Shown piece after piece: positions 35,852 through 47,187 of a stretch of DNA of 64,000 nt; the stretch's first letter is position 1; every line of letters starts with the position of its first letter. The stretch lies in the NCBI RefSeq assembly GCF_048128805.1, contig NC_136016.1:9669501-9733500 (forward strand), written 5' to 3'. Under the pieces are notes generated by a model, which was not told the origin of the DNA, made no database searches, and saw nothing but the letters and a program-made list of their open reading frames with translations. The position numbers and the translations under genes are program-made. This DNA is from Centroberyx gerrardi (taxonomy: Eukaryota; Chordata; Actinopteri; Beryciformes; Berycidae).

Positions 35852-38800
35852 ATGTGTATTGGTCTTCTTTTGCTACTCTTCCTCTCAGGTAAGCTATAAT
35901 ATTGTTCAGTATATTGCATGGTGTGTGAGGTGTTATCTGGAACGTTCCTGCAGTTTGGATGAATGATAAACTTCTTTCCTAAACATTCTGGTGATGAGTA
36001 GGAGTGCTGATGCTGAGGCTTGTTAACTTAATTAAACAGCAGTGCCTTTTCTTTATCATTTTATTATATACTGTCTTACTAAAAACTCTAAGGGTAAGAA
36101 ACTGGAAAGATGTAATGGTTTTCTGTGTTTCTATGCTCTGTTTTTTTCCCATTTGCATGCCGCTGTTTGGGTCCTGCAGAAAGGGTTTATGGTGATGAAA
36201 CTAATCAGTAGCCACAATAAGACTTCCAGTGTGAAACTGTCAGCAGTAAATGTCTTGTTGACAAACATGTATTTCAGAGGTTTCTGATTAATACCGAATA
36301 CCAAAAATTTAAAAAGTGAAAAGTGCAACGGATGAATATGAAATTATCATTATTTCTTTTCAAAATGACCTTTTAACAGCTTATATTTACAATCAAGGGC
36401 CATTAGATTGCATTAGATTAGAAGCATCTTGGGAGAACAGAATCAAGCTTTTAAACCCATAGCTGGGTAGAAATGCGTGCTGCTGGCCTTGATTTGATCA
36501 ACATGCAACATTTGGTGGTATAGCAGCTCTAATGGAGAGCCTTAATTAAACTCAAAGGACTGTAAAATGCTCACATTTAACCATCAATCAGTGGATTAAT
36601 ATAGAGCGAACATCTCACATGTCTGCCAACGCCCAAACTGTTAGAACTCATAATGGCCTCTCAGTGACCACAACCAGCACTACTTGAAAGGATTTTGGTT
36701 TTCAGAAGTGAGTGACTTTCAACCATGGATTCATACCCAGAGCAGGTAACAATTTGCAGGGTGTCTGTAGGATAGGCTAATGTTGCGTACTTTTTTTTTT
36801 ATGACAAAAATGCATTAAGCAACTGAAAGAGCACATAACTCTGACATCAAGGCAATTACTGTACAGTGGCAAGCAAATTGTAGTTTAAAAGCAAAATTTT
36901 GAGCTTGAAAATCAGCATTGCATTTCCCTGTTAATTCTACTGATGTTTTAAGAATATTTTCTCCCATAGAGAAACTGTTGATCTTTTGGCTGTAGATGGG
37001 GTGTCCTCTCAGAGTGGCTGTAGTTACCAGGATGTCTTGAACTACCTGAACCTGACCAAAAGTAATGAGCTGTACACATTGACACGGCCCGTTAGGAACC
37101 ACACACAACCTACAGTGGTATATCTGGATGTCACGCTCTATTCCATTCTAGATGTGGTAAGTGGTTTACGGCTTTCAAATCTGTCCATTTATCAGTGTAT
37201 CTGTGTGTCTGTGTGTGTTTATCTGCACTTTGTAAGTGTTGATTTTTCAGTGACAATTACTTTGAGTTGTATCAATGGTTTGTTCACTCATAGAGCTGCT
37301 ATGGCTCTAAAGTGTTTAGTTAACTGGTGGGTGCGGACACTCTCTCAGAGTTAAATTCACACTGATGATTTTGCTGTGTGGGGGTCATTATGCTGGTTGT
37401 GCTGCCATGTTTGCTGGCCTGAAAGATTCTGACACATATTTGTTTACTCACAGATTGAGATAGACCAGAGATTCGTTCCTTACGTTTGGGTTGAGATGGT
37501 GAGTTCTCTCAGGGTGATTCACTTTCTTTAAAACAAATGATAACACGATGCATCTCTGACCTCTCACCCTGTTAGGAAACTCAACTGTCTTTCTTTTTTA
37601 AAATGGCATCATCTCATCCATTTCTTTTTCTCTCAGTCCCCCATGCCTATTGCCCCTCTTTCTCATTGTTCTTGTTATTTACTTTTTTCTTTCATTGCTT
37701 TCATTTGTTGGGAATTTTCCTCTGGTTGTCTTCTGCAGATGTGGAATAATGAGTACATCTCCTGGGAGCCGGATGCGTTCTGTGGAATCTATGAAGTTAC
37801 TCTTCCTATTGAACTTCTGTGGAAGCCAGACATCAGTATTGCTGAGATGTAAGTGTGAATGTATGCGTGCGCACATGCACATGCACATGCACACACATAC
37901 ACACACACACATGTCTCAGCAATAACTTGAGGATATTTTAAATCACATCAGAACATAACTACAGAACAGTTTTTACATGTTGCCCCCATTTGAGGGTACA
38001 AAAAGTATTTAAACAGATTATGTTTCTATTTAACAAAATAGTAATTTTTATTGTGTAGCGTATTCTTACTGTACAATGACTTCTAAAAGTCTGAAGCCCA
38101 TAAACATCACCAGACTCTTGTCATACCCTCTTTGTAGACAGAGGGAAATGACTATATTGTTTACTTTCTGAATGTAGCATTCAATGCATTTATTTCATAT
38201 CATATCACACTGTAGATTTAGTTATGCAGTATTCCATAAAGAAAGAGCCATCCATAATATATTGATGCAAGCATAATCGCCATAATGTGTGTGTGTGTGT
38301 GTGTGTGTGTTTCCTTCTAGGACAGAGAAGGATAAGGCCCCTCCAAGTCCCTATCTCACCATTTACAGCAGTGGGGAGGTCTATGTGAGGAACGACCAGG
38401 TGATGGTCAGCAGCTGCAAGATGAAAATCTACAGTTTTCCCTTTGACACCCAGAGCTGCAGCCTCACATTTAGCTCAGTCATGTACTCAGGTGAGGGAGT
38501 GGCAATCTGTGTGTCCAAGTGCACCTGTCTGTGTGAGTGTGTATGTGCGTGTGCTGCAACAATTTTTATGGCTTATTGTCTACGTCACACACACACCACC
38601 AGGCACCCTGGGTTATCTCACTATTTCCTTCTCTCCTGCCTCAGTCGAGAAACTGCAACTCCGCCCGCTCGCCAACTCAAAAATGGCTACAGCGTGGTCT
38701 AAAATGATGATGCAGGGCGAGGACGAGTGGACGTTTCAGAACCAGGCAGTCGAGCCTTTAAATAGCAGCAGCCCAGAAGGTCATGACAGCATCAAATACA

Positions 38801-40119
38801 CTGTACGCATTACAAGATGGACACATGAGCAGATTAGTGCATATTAGTTGTTTTTTCCAACACAAATCCTAAAAAGTTGCTTTGGTTGAATTTGTCAAAC
38901 CCGCCTGAAGTCCATCCAGCCTGACCCTTGACCTTCTCCTCCTAGTTCACCATGAAGAGGAGACCCGTCCTCTACATCGTCAACTTCCTGTTGCCCATCC
39001 TGTTCTTCCTGTTTCTGGACTTGGCCTCCTTCCTCCTCTCAGACAGCGGGGGGGAGAAGCTGGGCTTCAAAGTCACCGTGCTGCTTGCTGTCACGGTGCT
39101 GCAGCTCATCCTCAACGACATTCTGCCCGCTACGTCCAACAGGATTCCACTTATAGGTAAAGAGCTCCGGCTCGGTCGTTCATATGAACAGGAACAGTAC
39201 ATACTGATACAGAGAGTAGTTATTTGTCTGTATTAATGATACTGCTTGCTCTTCACAGCGACCTACTGCATTGGGATTTTTGCTCTGATGCTGCTGAGTG
39301 TCCTGGAGACGATCTTGGTGATGTATCTGATAGGGAAAGACTCTCCATCCCAGGAGAAGGAGGCAGACGCTGGCTGCAGCCTGAGCGAGGACTGTGGAGA
39401 CAAACAGGACAGGGGCAACTCCCATAAATGGGACAGAGGTGAGACCCACTATAACAAAGAAAAAGAGGAACGCTCATATATTGATGTGCCAGACCACAAA
39501 AAGACAGTAATCTTCCAGACAGTTATCAGGTCAATTTGTGCAGAGGCCACTCCATTATTTTTATTTCTATCATAATGACTACCTTCAGTTATTTTCTGTC
39601 ACATGCACACTTATAGTACATAATGGTGAATCATATTATTTTGAATATGGTATAATCATCCTTGTGTCAAACCTATCCTTTCAGAAGGGAATAAATGGAC
39701 TCGCTGTTCATGCCTGTGCGATGTGTCTGGTGGCGACACACCGTCCGAACTGCTGTCGGTGGCCAAAGAGGTTAGGACGGGGTTGCACTTCAATTCTGGT
39801 TCACAAAAAGCTCAATGTCAAATGACTGCAATCTTAGCAGGGTCATAATCCACTTCATAAACCTTAATCTACCACATGTCTGTTGCAGGGTAGTAGCAGC
39901 AAACTGACAGGAGAGTCCCATGGCTTGGAAAGTCTCTCCGAGGAGCTGAGGGAGCTGCAGAAAAGCCTGGCTCTGCTCCTCAGCAGCAAGGAGGAAGGAG
40001 GGAAGCCCGGCTACTGGACCAGAGTGGCCAAAAGAATCAACACAGCTTTCTTCATTTTCTATGCCACAGCAGCCACTGTGTTTTTAGCCATCATCTTTAG
40101 AACATGGAGTCCTGCATAA
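35852..40119 (+). CDS. Channel gene 4: 5-HT3 receptor-like Cys-loop cation channel subunit, 10 exons, 462 aa
   Basis: Exons: 35852-35888, 36996-37156, 37454-37498, 37739-37848, 38321-38490, 38645-38802, 38946-39156, 39259-39438, 39685-39770, 39889-40119; 1389 nt, open. Cys-loop C150-C164; exon 6 is 18 nt longer than in genes 3 and 5, adding six residues near loop F. Exons 7-10 differ from gene 3 at only about 4 of 708 nt. Exon 5 differs at 21 of 170, changing 16 amino acids with a single silent codon change. One change in exon 8 turns a cytoplasmic Cys into Trp (HKWDR). Intron 2 has about 130 bp of extra sequence (37281-37440). It is likely a subunit with altered ligand recognition but the same pore. 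Confidence 0.9.
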
Positions 40120-41656
40120 AGATGTTAGCTAGATAATGAAAAAAGCATGATTTAAAAGCTTTGCAACAGCATTGAACTGAACTGAATTACTGTTTATTTA
40201 TTCTGATGTGACTCAGGGCTGGAACAGTTTTTTTTATTTTTTTTTGCTTTTTTTTGCATCTTGTTCCACTGGAAGAATTGCACTCTAAAAAGCATAGGTG
40301 CACTGACCTTAGCAACATTGATGAGGAAAAGAGCACATGGCTGTTCAGATATATCACTACACAGGTCTTCAAATCCATGTATACAAAAAGAATTTGGTGA
40401 AGCATATGCAAAAAGAATTGAGTAATTTCTAGGTCTTCACTGCAGTATGGGAAAAAAACGGTTTACAGGCGTATCTAATAGGGGCTGGGAAACATGACTG
40501 TCAGCATAAATCATATAGAACACTGGAAAAAATCTTGAAACCAGTTAAGAAATTAAGGTCTGGAAAAAATATGGGATTTTGAAAGCAAAATTGTTTAGGA
40601 ACCTATAGCCTTAATCCTATTTTAGTCTTTCAGTAGTATTGCAAATATACACATCTGTTATTACAGTGAAACAGATCAATTACTTGGAATATCCAATATT
40701 TTGACACTGACTGTATTGTTAACTTCTAGTATACTGATATCTAGTCCTACATTAATGTGTCTTTAATATGTAATATGCACAATCCTTACATACAAAGAAG
40801 GGCTCCTATTAAAAACATGTAGTCATAAAAACAGCCATCAAAATGAAGCATGCTGGTATATATATGCAAATATTCTCACAGGTTCCTTAGATTCGTGTAG
40901 GAACCGTATGAAGTTCCTTTAAGATTTCCTTCAAGTATGGGAGGAACTGTTGCAATGCAGTGTTATTAATGGCTTTTGAATTCATACAAGTTTTGTTTGT
41001 TTTAAGCTTTCTTGTTTGTCATTCTCTGCGCAGCATGATGCTGCGTTGGGGCACTTTATGGAGAATTCATTTTCTTTCCATCCAGCAAATGAAAAACAAA
41101 CGAAAGAAAATTGCACATATACATATACATATGCATATAGCCAACATAATGTATTCATTTAATGGAATGAGTGTCCTATGAACTGTTCTACATACTGGCT
41201 TGGATATGTATCGGACGCTTTCTGCTGTGGAAATAAAGAATAAAAAAAACTTAAACAATGCCCTCTTACATTTCCCATCATTTCACTTGATCAAACTTCC
41301 TAATGAAATTCTTCACTTTGAGAACAAACTTGCTGTATGTGTGTTGTTGTATGCTGTTAGAAAAGGGAGTAATGAGACACAAGGCAAATTCAGGCCAGTC
41401 AGTCAGTCATCTGTCACTTTGTGAGATCATACGCTTCATGAGATGGCCTCCAGAGGATGTCTTTGACTGCGAGATGCAGTGTTTCCCATAGAGGCAAAAA
41501 ATCAAAAGTTGGTCAATGTATAGAAATTGATCTAATTTGAACTCTAATGTGCCTGATGTGTGCATCACATCATGTTTGTCATTTGGAGATGCACAGACCA
41601 GGCAGGGACATCGCCCTGCCACTCCCTACAGCTGGCCTTCGGGCCAGTTGATTGTT
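40120..41656 (+). other. 3' UTR and conserved spacer after gene 4 (block B)
   Basis: Counterpart of 24654-26200 with the same double poly(A) signal (AATAAA at 41232-41237 and 41239-41244). It runs into the LTR-like element without the LINE/Harbinger insertion seen in blocks A and C. The junction is near 41657. Confidence 0.55.
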
Positions 41657-43854
41657 CCCCAACTCCTATCCTTCCTCCTGAGCCACAGCCAGAAGCTGTT
41701 CTTCTCCGCTTCCTCTGCCAGCTCTCTTGTCGCCTTCCGCATCTGTCATGATTCCTGGTAGCTTCCAGCTACCAGCCCAGTAAATAAACTGTCTTTTGAA
41801 CTGTGCTCATTGCCTCTTGTCTCTGTGTCTGCACTTGGGTTCACTTGCCTAGCCGTAACAGTATGATCCGGCCAGTCATGAACCCAGTGGACACAGCCAA
41901 CCCTCTCTTGTCCCGGTGCAGTGGAAGAAAGCCCCGGGGGGTTTCAGCCCCTTTCCCTGCCTGCTTGTCTGTCTCCCCTGCACTCTCAATCCCCAGCGCA
42001 CTCAAGCCTCAACCCTCTCGTCTCCCGGCTGTGGAAGAAAGCTCTGGGGGGTTTCAGCCCCTTTCCCTGCCTGCTTACCTTGCCCGTCTAGCAGCCTTGT
42101 CTGCTAGCGACCGGCCAGCTAGCTTCCAGCCTGCATCTCGCCCTGTGTATCAGCCTGCTTCCCGGCGTGCTAGCAACCGGCCAGCTAGCCGCCGGCCTGT
42201 CTCCCAGTTTGCTAGCTTTGGGCCTGCTAGCCACCAGCCTGTCTCCCAGTTTGCTAGCTTCGGGCCTGCTAGCCACCAGCCTGTCTCCCAGTTTGCTAGC
42301 TTCGGGCCTGCTAGTTACCAGCCTATCTCCCAGTCTGCTAGCCTTGGGTCTGCTAGCCTTCAGCCTGCACCTCGGACTTCTCCCAACCAGCCTGCACTCC
42401 AGTCGGTTAGGCTCGGTGTCATGAGCCTGCAGTCTGCCTGTCCTGAACCTACCTGTCCTGATTCTGCATTTCCTGAACCCCATGAGACTAATATGGATCA
42501 GCTGTGGAGCCACCCTGACGTCCAGCGGTCACCCTATGAAGGGACTCGCCTTGCCATTTTCATGGGGAACCGCAGAGTCTCCAAGAGGAGGCGAGGTCCC
42601 GATGGCTCCTGATGCCACTGGCTCTCTCAGCAGCCCAGCGCCACAGAGTCTCCGCTGCCCAGCGCCACAGAGTCTCCGCTGCCCAGCACCACGGAGTCTC
42701 TGCTGCTCAGCGGCACTACTGAGGTCCAGTCTGTTCCTGCTCCGCTAAAGCTCCCTGTCCCCAAGCTGCGGCGGTCTCCTGTCCCTGCGCTGCGGAAGCT
42801 CCCGGTCCCCGAGCTGCGGCGGTCTCCTGTCCCTGCGCCGCGGAAACTCCCGGTCCCCGAGCTGCGGCGGTCTCCTGTCCCTGCGCCGTGTAAGCTCCCG
42901 GTCCCGGAGCTGCGGCGGTCTCCTGTTCCTGCGCTGCTAAAGCCTTCTGTTTCTGAGCTGTTAAAGTCTTCTGTTCCTGTGTTGCAGCAATCCGCTGAGC
43001 CTGAGTTGCCGCAGTCTTCAGTACCTGTTCTGCTGCAGTCTCCTGTGGCTGTGCTCCAGTAGCCTCCTGTTCCTCTGGCTCCTCCAGCCATATCCAGATT
43101 CCCAACCGTCGGCCGCATTTGCCGACGCCCTACCATTCCCCGCCGGCCATCTCCGCCGACGGCCACTGCAGGACTCCTGTCCTGCATTCCAGTCTCTGGT
43201 CAACTCCAGTGACTCTAGTGGTTCCAGTGACTCTAGTGATTCCAGTGACACCGACGACTCCAGTGACTCCGATGACACCATCGACTCCAGTGACACTGAC
43301 GACTCCAGTGACACCGACAATTCCTGTGTCTCCTGTGTCTCCGGTGTCTCCAGTGTCCCCAGTGATTCCTGTAACACCGGTGCCGGTCCTGCTCTCTAGC
43401 CGCCGGTTTCCGGTCCTGCACTCCAGTTTCCGGTTTCCGGTCCTGCGCTCCGGTCTCCGGCCTCCGGCCTCCAGTCCTGCATTCCAGTCTCCGGCCTCCG
43501 GTCCTGCACTCCCACTGCTGGACTCCGGTCCTGAACTCCTGACGCCGGCTGCATTCCCTGACTTCCAGCTGCGTCGTCGACCTCCAGCGTGGCCCAGCCT
43601 ACTTCGCCGACCCCCTGAGTGGCCTAGCCATCTTCGCCGACCTCCTGAGTGGCCCAGCCATCGTCGTCGACCTCCTGAGTGGCCCAGCCATCGTCGCCGT
43701 CCTCCTGAGTGGCCCAGCCATCGTCGCCGTCCTCCTGAGTGGTCCCTCAGGCCCCTGAATCCCTCCTCTGGACCCCCTCCACTGTCTTTTGAACTGTGCT
43801 CATTGCCTCTTGTCTCTGTGTCTGCACTTGGGTTCACTTGCCTAGCCGTAACAG
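41657..43854 (+). mobile_element. LTR-like repeat element with proline-rich tandem repeats (block B, most complete)
   Basis: Left LTR-like end at 41788-41861 and an identical 74-bp segment at 43781-43854 bracket an internal region of about 1.9 kb. The first frame stays open for 269 codons (41803-42612). It is followed by 48-bp repeats (42723 to about 43060), Ser/Asp-type 9-bp repeats (about 43200-43320) and a 30-bp repeat (about 43590-43740, reading [10 protein letters not shown]). A combined frame 43119-43871 covers the last parts. No gag, protease or reverse transcriptase was recognised. The right LTR is truncated at its 5' side. Confidence 0.55.
43590..43745 (+). repeat. Tandem repeat, 30 bp x 5
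   Basis: Five units of 30 bp encoding the 10-residue repeat [11 protein letters not shown], present only in block B of this window because blocks A and C are interrupted upstream by the LINE fragment. Confidence 0.85.
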
Positions 43855-44289
43855 CAACTTGGCTCCTGTGACTCCTGTGTCCCTGAGGAGGCGTGTTGTC
43901 GATATACTGACTAAAGGCCTTTGCACACCAAGTCCGTATTTTTTGTCCAAAATTGTCGCACGTTTAAAAATGAATACGACCTCACATTGTGTCAATCACG
44001 TTTACACACCGACTCCAAAACTTTCGTCCGTCATTAAGGTTTTCTGAACAGGTTCGATTTTCTGCGTTTTTTCGCATCCGTCAAAAGCCTTTAGAGAGTT
44101 GTTTGACCACTCAGAGCCACCATACTGTTGTTATTCATCATCCAAAATGGCATCTGATAAGCTGATTCACTTCGTCACCCAGCACAAAGCACTTCGACAA
44201 CAAACAAAGTAAAGAATACAGAGATGTGGAATTTAAAGATAGATTGTGGCAGGTGATTTCAGAACAGCTTGGAATTGCCATTACCAATT

Positions 44290-44540
44290 ACCAATTACAT
44301 TACCAACTAGAAGGGCACTCGGAGACCGCAGACCTCCGCCAAGACCAATTGCTTGTTCGTGAGGCTTGTCCGTGAGGCTTGTTCGTGAGTCGGATCCGGA
44401 TCTGCTCCAAAATTTTATGGGTTCTTCCTTGGCCCATGCTACCAGTGGGCCAGTAGTTTTTCCGTAATCCTGCTGACAGACATTCAAACAAACAAACAAA
44501 CGGCACCGAATACACAACCTCCTTGGCGGAGGTAATTACC
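44290..44540 (+). mobile_element. RTE-like LINE 3' end fragment nested in the Harbinger element
   Basis: Contains ctcggagaccgcagacctcc near its start and ends aacctccttggcggaggtaat after an (AAAC)n stretch. I recognise this ending from 3' tails of fish RTE-type LINEs. There is no coding capacity. Confidence 0.5.
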
Positions 44541-44589
44541 ATTATGCACGACTGGATCTACTAGGATCTCCGGCACAGCCTCAAAAAAC

Positions 44590-44822
44590 TGATACTACCA
44601 GCTTGATCCCCGGCTCCTCCAGTCCGCATGTCGAAGTGTCCTTGGGCAAGATACTGAACCCCAAATTGCTCCCGATGGTTGCACCAGCACCCTGCGTGGT
44701 AGCCTGCTGCCATCGGTGTATGAATGTGTGTGTGAATGGGTGAATGTAGGCATTGTTGTAAAGCGCTTTGAGTGGTCAGTAGACTAGAAAAGCGCTATAT
44801 AAATGCAGTCCATTTACCATTT
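44590..44822 (+). repeat. Common teleost interspersed repeat
   Basis: Contains the widely dispersed fish repeat text gtccttgggcaagatactga and aagcgctatataaatgcagt, ending tccatttaccat. Its class is not certain from sequence alone (LINE/SINE tail or MITE). Confidence 0.6.
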
Positions 44823-45225
44823 GCAGTCCATAAACAGACTGATCACAGGACAACTATTGACCATGATCTTGTCTGTAAACTAACTGGACCACCACTGACA
44901 TCCTGAAATAGACCTGGAAACGATCGGGATAATTCTGCAGCTCCTTTATCAGCAGGTGAAACTCTCCTTGCTCTTGACGCCTTCTCAGGATCGGATGGAC
45001 CCAATATTTTCTTTTTCTTTTTCTACTAAGAAGTGAGAGGACCACAAAATCATCCTCACTGCTTGACGACTTCATTTTGTCTCCTATTGCGAATTTTCGC
45101 AATGAATAGAATAATAAAACGCATCAGACTCAGTGTGCAAGGTTTCTGTGCATAACGATTTTTATCGGATGACAGATTCAAAAAACGCATACGAAAAATA
45201 CGGACTTGGTGCGCAAAGACCTTAA

Positions 45226-45620
45226 GCCTCTGCACCCTACCTCGACAGGGTAGATGATGGACGTCCAGCCAGCCTCCCTACACTGTAGCTGCCTGCCGAG
45301 GTCAACCCTCATGTTCCACTCCTTGCCAGAGGAGAGGAGGCGGGTTGGGGCTCTCGGTCTGGCTCCTTCGGCACTCCCTCCCTGCCTGATGAAATGGATG
45401 TGGTGCTCTGGTGGTGGTGCCATGCTTCTGTTCGCATCCTGTCTGCTAACCTCCAACACTTCTGCCAGCTTCTTCAGGACCTGGTCGTGCCGCCATCTAT
45501 ACCGCCCTTGGGACAGCGCGGTCTTGCAGCCTGACAGCATGTGTTGGAGACTTGCATTGGGGGCGCTGCAGAGGGGACAGCTCTCCTCGTTACCAAACCA
45601 CTGGTGGAGGTTGCAAGGAC
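45226..45620 (-). mobile_element. LINE C-terminal fragment (R2-like), antisense
   Basis: Read on the minus strand from about 45620 downward it encodes a Cys/His segment (CPLCSAPNASLQHMLSGC) followed by RYRWRHDQVLKKLAEVL and EWNMRVDLGRQLQ, characteristic of the C-terminal zinc-knuckle/endonuclease region of R2-like fish non-LTR elements. It is short and unlinked to any reverse transcriptase. Confidence 0.65.
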
Positions 45621-46078
45621 AAGGAAGTGTGATTGATATTCAAGATAGGAAGATATCCAACTTCTGTAGTTTGACTAGCTATTTATAGCTAGCCTAAAGC
45701 TAGCTAGCTGATATTTGCTAGCTAAGTTTGTAAACATAAATATAATTTGACCATAGGCATATTCCTCCACCACAAGAACATAGCAGAGACATGCATCCCT
45801 CCGCTATGTTCTCTTCTATCAATAAAAAAGCTATTTGGCAAAATTATGTTCTAAAAAATACGGCCAAACGTCAGTTGAAAATCACAGTAGCGGGATCTGT
45901 TGTTGAATCTGTTCACAAACGTGTTAAATGTCAGTTATCAGGTTATTTCCGTGGCCTCATTCAAATGAATTGGAAGTAACACTACAAACTTGTCCCAGCT
46001 GCATCCAATCTTGGTGATTAGTTTATATTATGGTTTTCATGGCGGTCAATTGCCAAACAACCCCCATGTTAAAACTAA
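45621..46078. other. Unassigned stretch before the BEL/Pao copy
   Basis: AT-rich with gctagct-type palindromes around 45660-45725. Nothing coding can be supported. A 5' LTR matching the 3' LTR-like segment at 52495 is not found here. Confidence 0.4.
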
Positions 46079-46398
46079 GTGGTTAAAACTAAGTACCCTG
46101 AAAAAGAAGGAGATAGAGAAAGTCTTAAAGAAGACAAGAACAATGTGGTGTTAATTGAGGAAGAAACACTGTTTGTGTTTAGTAAGCTTCTCTGCAAATT
46201 TAAAGAGATCAATGCAGAATTATTGCCCCTGATGGAAGAGGAAGCAAGAAAAGAGGACCAGTCTAGTTGGTTCAAGCCCAGATGCGCTGAGTTTGAGGAT
46301 TTTGTTCAAGCAACAGATTGGATTTTGAAATTAAAAAAAGGTTCTGCTGAAGAAAGCAATGATGACAATGTTATAAAACCCAGTGACAGCGTCTCTGA

Positions 46399-47187
46399 GG
46401 CTCTGCCCACACGTATATGGAGGTTTTTGAAAACGTAGTATTTTCACGTTTCACGTTTTGGCCTCCAGTCCACACAAAAATGTTTTAGGTCACTGAAAAA
46501 CTTTTGGAAAATGCCTTCCAGGATGGAGATTTTTCAAAACTCTGAATCAAAGACTGGTGAATCAGAGCTTTTTGAAAACACTGACATCATGACCTCAACT
46601 TGCACACGGCAATTGTTGTTTTATTTGTATTGAGCATGCGTCAGGAACCTACAAGCGATGGCGGACCACAAGTTTGTTTATATGTAGTCAGTACTGTTAG
46701 GTTTGATTACATGTATACAAGTCAACCTAGCTGTACTTCTCTTACATCACTCTTCTGCTTGAAATCTGCGATCTGCCTTGCTTTTGAAAAAAGTGGCAGA
46801 AACGAAGCGGAGCACTCAGTTTGTTGCCAGGCAACCAAAGTAGCGCTGAGTTGTCCTCTTGTGAGAAGTGAGCGCGGATCTTATCCTCTCAAGTTGAACT
46901 ATTTTCCACTCACAACCAACCTTGCGTGACCAACCACGGCGGAAAAATCTGCGATCCGCCGTGCAGCTGTCGGTGCGTGTGGAATCCGTGCCCTTCCATA
47001 GAAAATAATGCATTTGAGCGGAATCTGCAACGTGAACGCTGCAGAGGCGCTTTAAATCGTTTTTGCGTTCTCATGTGGATGGAGAGATTTTCTAAAACAT
47101 TGTTGGTGTGGACGGATTTTTTTTGAAAACTGAGGAGGAAAAAATGCGTTTTCAGAAATATCCATATACGTACGTGTGGACAGGGCC
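46399..47187. mobile_element. MITE-like TIR element inside BEL/Pao gag
   Basis: Ends ggctctgcccacacgtat and acgtacgtgtggacagggcc are imperfect inverted repeats. The element separates two gag fragments that would otherwise be adjacent. The middle (about 46790-47045) may be a further nested repeat. No clear target duplication, so the superfamily is open. Confidence 0.6.

Larger units (their letters stand above)
43915..45222 (-). mobile_element. PIF-Harbinger element, second family, with nested repeats (block B)
   Basis: A 1308-bp element with inverted termini (aggcctttgcacaccaagtc at the left; gacttggtgcgcaaagacct at the right) and TAA duplications (43912-43914, 45223-45225). On the minus strand, 45102-44854 encodes an N-terminal Harbinger transposase piece (RKRKRKYWVHPILRRRQEQG, then FHLLIKELQNYPDRFQVYF). 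The DDE part is absent. Two other repeats are nested at 44290-44540 and about 44590-44822. Confidence 0.85.
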
